A stretch of 40,809 bases of DNA from Polysphondylium violaceum (Eukaryota > Evosea > Eumycetozoa > Dictyosteliales > Dictyosteliaceae), in NCBI GenBank assembly GCA_000277445.1, contig AJWJ01000181.1:1-40809 (forward strand), given 5' to 3'. The position numbers and the translations under genes are program-made. Below the pieces are notes generated by a model. It was given only the letters and a program-made list of their open reading frames with translations. It was not told the origin of the DNA and did not search any database. Shown piece by piece: positions 34,214 to 40,809 of this stretch. The first letter of the stretch is position 1. The number at the start of each line of letters is the position of its first letter.

Positions 34214-34229
34214 TTTTGAATGCTCAACT
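34214..34229 (+). repeat. Dispersed repeat A, copy 2
   Basis: Identical to 32966-32981 over 16 nt. It ends about 145 bp from the 3' end of the tRNA gene. Confidence 0.6.
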
Positions 34230-34372
34230 ATAAAAGATAAATTTAATGTAAATAAACTTACCACGAAAATTAAAGATTGTATTATTAGTACACATATACA
34301 TTAGATAAAATAAATTAAAATTAAATTAAAGATTTTCAATAGCCCGATAAAAGATTTAATCAATTAAAAGAT

Positions 34373-34455
34373 TGCTGAGGGTGAGATTCGAACTCACGAA
34401 CCGACAGGATGAGATCTTAAGTCACACGGATTTAACCAGGCTTTCCTACCGCAGC
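34373..34455 (-). tRNA. tRNA-Leu (anticodon UAA)
   Basis: The minus strand folds as a class II tRNA of 83 nt. Acceptor arm is GCTGCGG with CCTCAGC and discriminator A. The A-box-like segment is TAGGAAAGCCTGG, and the T arm is GTGAG-TTCGAAT-CTCAC, giving the B box. The anticodon loop is CTTAAGA (anticodon UAA), and a 12-nt variable arm is present, as expected for Leu. There is no intron. A TTTT pol III terminator follows a few bases downstream (plus strand AAAA near 34365). Two stem positions do not pair: C-U in the acceptor stem and U-U in the anticodon stem, so slight decay or RNA editing is possible. It lies between repeat-rich DNA and a FNIP gene. Confidence 0.92.
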
Positions 34456-34683
34456 TTCTTGAGAGATCAAAAAATTACGGTGTATTTTATTTTTGATTTG
34501 TTTTAAAATACTCAAATGTTCTACTGACTATAACATCTTCATGAAAAGAAAAAATTATAAGTCTTACAGGAAATTGGAAAAATTAACTTACCAATTTTCT
34601 AAAAAAAATTCTTCAAAATTGAATTATTAGGAAAAATTAGGTATTTTTTCGAAAAAAATCAATAACATTCATCATATTTCAAA

Positions 34684-36367
34684 ATGGATAAAAATGGTAT
34701 GTATTTATTAAATTTCAAGTTTATCTAAAAAATGATATTAACTATTAATAGAAAAATTTTTTAAAATTTGGAATAACATGATATTGAGAAATCTTATAAG
34801 ATATCACACACTTTATAAAACAAAGATCAAAGTAACACCATCATATGCATTAAAGAATTTGCACCATTTTAAAGGTAATTCTATTGAATCACTCTATATC
34901 ATTGTTTATATAGACAATGAATCTCTCGATGACTATAAAGAATTAAAAAGCAATGACTTTTTTCATAATGCTCTACATATCTCTCTTGGTAAACCACTTG
35001 ATATAGGATTGATTTATAAAACAGTTAAAAAAGTAAAATTTTCATATTCTTTCAACAATGATTTACCAAAAGGATTCTTTCCAAGTAGTGTTGAATCTAT
35101 TAGATTTGGACATAGTTTTAATAAATCTATAGGTAGAGAGGTTTTACCAGATGGACTTGTATGTTTAAAGATGGGACATAATTTTAGTAAAGCATTTTAT
35201 CCAAATGTTTTACCCAAATCATTAAAGAAACTTTGTATAGGTAACAGTTTTTTTCATTCAATCAATAATGAAATTTATCCAGAGGGTTTAATTCATTTAG
35301 AGGTTGGTTCAAACTTTTTACAAGAGTTTACAAAAGAAACTATACCTCCTCAACTTAGAGTATTGAGATCTAGTTCAGGTGAGGTTGATTTGTTTAAAAC
35401 AATGTCACTTGATTCCAATATTCATAATTTAGGATATTTTTTACAAGAACTAGATTTGTTTCATTCATTGGTAAAGTGTAAAGATTATAGATGGTTGCCT
35501 AGAAATCTAATTAAATTAAAATTACCAAGTGTCTTTAGCTCAGAGTTGACTATAGGTGAATTACCAGAGACTTTAAAATCACTATCATTGGGTACATTTT
35601 ATAATACCCAACTATTATCAGGATGTCTTCCTAATGGGCTAAAAAGATTAGACCTTGGTTTAGGATATAATAAATCTATTAAAGATGTCTTGCCATCCAT
35701 GTTGGAGAAATTAACATTTCCTCTTTCTTCTCAACAAGATACTGGTAATTGGATTTCCAAATGTAAAAATTTAAAGATTCTAAAGCTTTATTCAAGCTAT
35801 AAAGATGTTAGTATTGATGGTATTGTTCCAAATACAGTAATTAAACTTGTTCTTGAAGGTAAAATCAAGATTGAAAGGAATACTATACCCTCTAGTGTGA
35901 AAGAATTGATAATCAAATCACCAGTATTCATTAAACCAAATACAATTCCAGACAGTGTGACCATACTTGTACTTGATTGGAAGTTACTAAATTCAAAAAT
36001 ATCATTTCCAACTAGTATCAAGCGATTAGAGTTTTGTCCAAATATTTTAAAAAAGAATGATTTACCCAATTCTATCGAGCATTTAACTATTTCAACCAAA
36101 TGTGAATTTGAGCAAGGATCAATTCCTTCAAGTGTAAAAAGATTAGTTCTTCATTATACGCCAAAAAACATGGACTTTGGTTTAATTCCATCTACAGTTA
36201 AAAGTTTAAAATTTCTCTACTCTCCAGATTACATTTACATTAATCCTGATTTACTTTATAAAGATTTATCACTTGATGTTCAAAAAGGTTTTACTAGAGG
36301 CAGTAGATGTCTTGATGATTTTAATACTATAAAGAAAGCTGGTGTTTTAACAAATAGTTTAAAATAA
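34684..36367 (+). CDS. FNIP (IP22) repeat-containing protein
   Basis: Predicted 542 residues from a 13-nt first exon (34684-34696) and 34752-36367; intron GTATGT...AATAG. The tiny first exon supplies M-D-K-N and joins K-F-F-K-I-W, a start typical of the Dictyostelium FNIP family, whose N-terminus is F-box-like. From about residue 95 the protein is built of about 22-residue leucine-rich-type repeats with the pattern (L/I)-P-x-(S/G)-(L/V)-x-x-L-x-(L/F)-G-x-x-(F/Y)-(N/H), for example around 105-230 and 255-320. Later repeats (about 345-480) keep the I-P-x-S-V-K-x-L core but lose the F-N half. The family is very large in Dictyostelium. FNIP repeats are thought to be protein-binding, but function is not known. 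Confidence 0.93.
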
Positions 36368-37624
36368 AGAGATATTTGATTTTTAAAAAGAAGCGCTCTT
36401 TTTTTTTACGGTAAAATTGTTATTTTTTTAAAATTATTGACTCTTTGTTGAATAAGATATTTAGTGTTTAATCTTTCAAACCAACAGATAAAATGGGAAT
36501 AATGAGACACTTTCAATAGAGGTTCTCTAAATTACAAAAATTCGTGGTAAGTTTACTATACCCATTACTTTAATAAACTATATAATTAAACAACAATAAC
36601 AACAACAATAATCAACAACAAGATTAAAAGAATAGTTTCTTTAATCCCCATATGTCTTTAACCACTAATCGTAAAATGATTAACTACTCCAACTTCACAC
36701 CAACATACAAATCCCACTCACCCCACTTTACTTTTTATTTTTACCACAAGTGTACATAGTAAGCTTTAATTTTTAAGACATTCACACCTAAATATTTATA
36801 TTCCAATCACATAAACAATAGAATATATTGTGTGAGAGGTGATAGCGAGAAATATCTATTATACAATCAATAGAATATTTATATATCCACTTTTTTATGA
36901 ATTTCACCACTTTAAACACAAACTATCTTTTTATTTTTTCACCCCCACAAATAGACAAAGTTTGTATTTTCATTTTTAAACACTACTGTTTTATAAACAA
37001 CCAATAATGACCACTCTTTACTTTTTTAACTCACCCCATTTAATTTTAATGATATCTTCTTATAATTGCTAAAATCTAAGTATTTTGTATAAACACACTA
37101 AATAAAAAACATACGTCTTTATATAAATATACACAACACACACACCACACTCTCTTTATATCTGTTTTTTATCCAAATTAATACAATGATCATCAACTCT
37201 GACAATATATATGTATATATTTAATATTACCCAAAACCACACACAATTTTTTAAGCTAATTCTATAGATTTGAATACTTTTTTTGAATTAATATCTTTTT
37301 GTTGAATATACCTCCACCACTACTTTCACCTTCATTATCTGTCTATTGTTAATTTTGATTAGGAGAATTGCACAGCAAACTCAGTATCCCCACACTTTGC
37401 TTTATAAAAAAATATCACATTTTAATTATTTATTTAATTTGATTTTGTTTGAATATTATTACAAATCAATATATATATAAATTATAAAAAGTACTCTTTT
37501 CTCCAAATCATTTTATTAAATATTTTTATAAAACACACAAACAATAGTAAATAGAGAATTATTAGTAATATTACTACTATAAAAAACAACACTTTATTTT
37601 ACTCTTCTCAAACACATTAATCCA
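36368..37624. other. Intergenic region upstream of the aspartic-protease-like gene
   Basis: 1.26 kb, AT-rich with CA-rich patches (ACCAACATACAAATCCCAC at about 36701-36719, CACACCACACTC at about 37142-37153) and a CAACAATAA repeat near 36590-36610. The patches resemble weak G-box sequences. No gene or RNA recognised. Confidence 0.5.
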
Positions 37625-40020
37625 ATGATTTTTTATAAATTATTTATATTTTTAACAATATTATTTTATTTTCAAAATGTACAAGGTTCCTATGTAACTT
37701 CACAGATAAAAGCTTTTCCTTTAAAAGAGGTTATTTCTGTTGGTAATGCTTGTCCTTATAAAAGTGTAAATATTATTATCAAAAATAGTATTTTAAAAAT
37801 TTATTAATAAAAAATAATAGTATGGTTTACCAGTTACGATTCAAAATACAACTTATAATTTACTTTTAGATACAAGAAATATAATTACAACTATAAATGC
37901 AAAAGATTGTAAGCATGGTTGTATTCCAGCAGATCAATATAAACCAAGTCCAAATTCAATTTTAGAAAGATCAAGAATTTTTGGATACTATGTGGACGAC
38001 AATGCATGGGGTGGTGAATTAATGTCTGATAAACTTATTTTAGATACTTCAATATATGTATCTTATAATTTAAAATTTGTTTCTCTTAAAACTCAATCAA
38101 AACCAATTTCAAATCCAGGTATGTACTAGTAGTTTTTTTTTTTATTTTATTGTCTAGAGTATATTTTAATTTTAATAAATCATAAATAGTATGTGATGGA
38201 TCTAGTTTCTTAACATCTGGTTTAGTAGGGCTAGGTTATTCAAATGATCAAAATTCTTTTCTAAGACAATATGCAACTAAAAATTTTATTGATAAAATAT
38301 ACTCAATTGTTTTATGCGAGAATAATCCAAGACTTTGGTTTGGAGGCTTTGATTCTTCAATTTTAACTTCACCAATGGCTTTATATAATTTAACCTCAGT
38401 ATGTATTAAAATAGAATTCACTATAAAAATAATATTAACTATAAACATTAGAAATCATTTGGATTAGAAATAACTGGTATGTTTGTTGGAGTATCACAAA
38501 TTTATCAAGTAAATGATTTTAATTGGGTAACAATATTAGATACCACAACACCATTTATACATTTACCACCATCTTTATATCAACAAACACTTCAAATATT
38601 GGGAAGATCAGTACCATTTACAAGATATTTTAGTTCAAGATTTTTCTCGGAAAAGAAATGTATTTTAAATCCATTTAATAATATGACCAATGATGAAATC
38701 AATGCATATCTACCACCTCTTAGATTTTCTTATCGTTCAACTATTTTGGGTAGTGAAATTGTACTTGTTGCCACATCTTCATATTTAATATTTGATGGAG
38801 ACATGGTTTGTCCAGGTATAATGGAAACTTTAGAATATAATACAATTTTTGGTATCCCTCTCTTTAAAGAATATTTGGTAATGTTCGATCAAGAGAATAA
38901 TAAATTGGGAATTGGTAAGGCGACTTGTAAATCTACAGCTTGGGTGCCAAGTAGTTGGACCAAATGTGCATTGACTGCAATTGGTTGTCCAATTCAAAAG
39001 AGAACTATACAATGCCAATCAGAAAAGGGTGATATTCTTCCAGAATTTAGATGCTCTGGTCTATTAAAACCACCTGTCACTAAAGATTGTATTATTCGTA
39101 TTAAAAAAACCCTTAAGCCAACACCAAAACCAACTAAAAGAGCTTTGGGTGATGATGATAGTTTGCCTTCTTCTGATAGCATAATAAGCTCAAGTATAAA
39201 TGAAACTTCTACTCAACCCGATCCAAACACTACCCCACCAGTCATTAGAAATTTAGATAGTGAAATTGATATTGAAAGTGAAGAGTTGGTAGATTCTGCA
39301 GATTTTGAAGATATTTCTCGAGTTAAACTCTCGCAGTGCGCCGAAGATTCACTCACAGGAACATGGAAAATTGTTGGTAATTGGTCAGAGTGTGACCAAA
39401 TTTGTGGTACTGGTGCTCAAACTAGAAAAGTTTATTGTATTGGCAAATATGGTCAAAAAGTTAAAGAAGCCTATTGTACTGCTCAAAAACCACCAATGAA
39501 AAGAATATGTAAGCAAAAGAAATGTGTTCAAGACTATGTTTGGTATGCATCAGCTTGGTCTGGATGCTCCAACCAATGTGGAGGTGGTACACAATCAAGA
39601 CAAGTTTATTGTGTTGATTCTACAATTTATAAAACAGTTGACAATGCTCAATGTTTGGGTCCAAAGCCATTGCCGGTAAGAGATTGTATTGGTCAACCAT
39701 TTTGTAGTAAATATAAATGGGATTGGAAACCATGTAAACCATTTTGTCCTGAATTTACTACTATCTCTTGTTATAATATGTCCACCACTGAAGTTGTAAG
39801 TGATCATTATTGTCAACATTTACCAAATCTCTTTTTCCCAAAAGCATGTTCTTGTTTTGTGCCACCCATTTCTTCAAATGAGACTTCCAACAAGCTACAA
39901 GAACATAGTACTGAAGGCTCTTCCTCTTCTTCTTTCTCTATGCCAAGTAGATATTATTTAGATGAAAAAATAATAACAACAATGTTTTTAATTACAATTT
40001 TAATAAATATATTGATTTAA
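37625..40020 (+). CDS. Secreted aspartic-protease-fold protein with thrombospondin type 1-like repeats
   Basis: Predicted 738 residues from exons 37625-37765, 37821-38118, 38190-38398 and 38452-40020; all introns GT-AG and phase-consistent. Signal peptide about 1-21. Residues about 47-375 follow the two-lobed pepsin (A1) fold. The first active-site segment reads L-L-L-D-T-R-N (Asp64) where D-T-G-S is expected; the second reads I-L-D-T-T-T-P-F-I-H-L-P (Asp246) instead of D-T-G-T-S. Both Asp remain but both flanking Gly are lost, so activity is doubtful. About 375-690 hold three or four thrombospondin type 1-like repeats (W-S-x-C, C-G-x-G-x-Q-x-R-x-V-Y-C), the last degenerate. A Pro/Ser/Thr/Asp linker lies between the first and second. 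The hydrophobic C-terminal tail suggests a GPI anchor or membrane segment. It is probably a cell-surface adhesion or ligand-binding protein. Confidence 0.88.
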
Positions 40021-40625
40021 TAATCCCTTAATCTAAAGGTGCCAATAACAATTTGTTTTAATATTTCTTTTGAGGAATAGATTTTTTATTTTTTAACTCA
40101 ATTTTAATAAACATAAAAGATTTATAAATAAATAAAGCGATTTATATATTTATGTGATTAAATTCTGAAGTGTACAACACAAGATGAAAACTAAAAGATC
40201 AAAAAATATTGACCAATTCAAAGAATTCATCTTTTATTTATAGTTTATTAAAACTTAAAAATCAAAGTAAAAATTAATATAATTATTACTAAGATTAAAA
40301 TGTATTTAAAACACAGATAAAACATAAAAACTTGAGAAAAAAAATATTTGTGAAAATACACAAATATTTAAAAAACAATGATATTTATTAGTGTACATTT
40401 ATTAGTGTATAGATACCGTTTTAAAATAAACTATAGATAGTATCTATCTTTAGTTTTGTAATGATAATACATACATATACTATTTGTACTCATTATCTAT
40501 ACATATATTGTCTTAAGCTATATCTCTATCACTATGATGCTAATCATCAACCTCTTTATTATTTAACCTCAAACTCCTTTATCAGTTATTCAATGACCCA
40601 ACCGAACACTTATTAACTTCCTCTG
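40021..40625. other. Intergenic region
   Basis: 3' flank of the preceding gene and AT-rich DNA. GAATTCATCTTTTATTTATAG at about 40223-40243 weakly echoes the repeat C sequences near 33.0 and 33.8 kb. No gene. Confidence 0.45.
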
Positions 40626-40809
40626 TTTGCGCATTCCTCTTGAATGCCAAACTATTTAAACTAAACTTTATATTAATAAACATTGCCAAAGTTGGTTTAA
40701 TATAAATACACGTAAATAATATTAAAGATAAGAATAATAAAGGTTTGGCGAATGTTTATTAAAATAAAGATTGGTTTAAATAGTTTGGCATTCAAGAGGA
40801 ATGCGCAAA
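40626..40809. repeat. Foldback element with 36-bp perfect inverted ends (MITE-like)
   Basis: Positions 40626-40661 and 40774-40809 are perfect reverse complements over 36 nt; the outer end is TTTGCGCATTCCTCTTGAAT. Pairing continues with mismatches to about 40690 and 40744, giving arms of about 65 bp around a spacer of about 50 bp. The arms hold unusually GC-rich words for this DNA. The size and structure fit a miniature inverted-repeat (non-autonomous DNA) element or the end of a larger one. The window stops at the outer edge, so target duplications cannot be seen on the right. A diverged copy of the interior lies at 33104-33181. Confidence 0.8.

Larger units (their letters stand above)
32613..34372. 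other. Gene-poor region with decayed short repeats
   Basis: 1.76 kb without a coding frame. Several segments recur within it or at the right end of the window: 32966-32981 with 34214-34229; about 33007-33033 with about 33814-33843; 33260-33284 with 34166-34190; and about 33104-33181 with about 40702-40783. This looks like the residue of repeated, possibly transposon-derived, DNA next to a tRNA gene. No element end or protein is recognisable. Confidence 0.6.

Noticed and set aside
32613-34372. Possible retrotransposon (TRE/DIRS) remnant beside the tRNA gene
   Set aside because: Only short internal repeats are visible; no protein-coding remnant or recognised element end supports a named family.

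Overview
The window looks like nuclear DNA of a social amoeba of the genus Dictyostelium, or a very close relative. It is extremely AT-rich, especially between genes. Genes are compact, with short AT-rich introns that mostly begin GTATGT, GTAAGT or GTAATT. Coding regions carry poly-Asn, poly-Gln and poly-Ser runs. There is a FNIP-repeat protein, a family typical of Dictyostelium, and a 284-residue spermidine synthase. I cannot tell the species. The window starts inside an (ATT)n microsatellite and ends exactly at the outer edge of a long inverted repeat, so it may be a whole contig that broke at repeats.

Layout: I support 18 protein genes and one tRNA. Positions 1.3-6.3 kb hold three minus-strand genes: a protein made of two tandem RlaP/YcgL-type nucleotidyltransferase modules, the lysosomal palmitoyl-protein thioesterase PPT1, and a GNAT-type acetyltransferase. 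Positions 7.4-14.5 kb hold four plus-strand genes: a putatively myristoylated permuted NlpC/P60-like cysteine hydrolase, a multi-membrane patatin lipase ending in a WW domain, a 61-residue SERBP1/HABP4-like mini-protein, and a SAP-domain Tho1/SARNP-like mRNP factor. At 14.9-16.6 kb an HMG-box gene and a histone H2A.X gene diverge from one promoter that contains two E2F-type sites. Positions 18.3-25.9 kb hold an F-box/WD40 protein, the rRNA methyltransferase Rrp8, a PRELI/MSF1 lipid-transfer protein and Tudor-SN (SND1).

Positions 26.5-27.8 kb contain three tandem two-exon genes for 43-46-residue proteins of one unrecognised family. Two of them share a 26-nt element downstream of the stop codon. 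They run convergently toward spermidine synthase (spsA). Positions 30.5-32.6 kb encode a secreted or GPI-anchored GH16-like protein. Positions 32.6-34.7 kb are gene-poor and carry short decayed repeats and a tRNA-Leu(UAA). After that come the FNIP gene and, at 37.6-40.0 kb, a secreted aspartic-protease-fold protein with altered catalytic motifs and thrombospondin-type repeats. A 184-bp foldback element closes the window.

There is no operon-like or pathway cluster; this is an ordinary stretch of amoebal chromosome with mostly housekeeping genes. The most novel items are the small-protein array at 26.5-27.8 kb, the tandem nucleotidyltransferase, the aspartic-protease/TSP1 fusion, the mini-SERBP1 and the terminal foldback repeat. 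Exon boundaries were worked out by hand from splice signals, reading frame and family resemblance. No database or RNA evidence was available.
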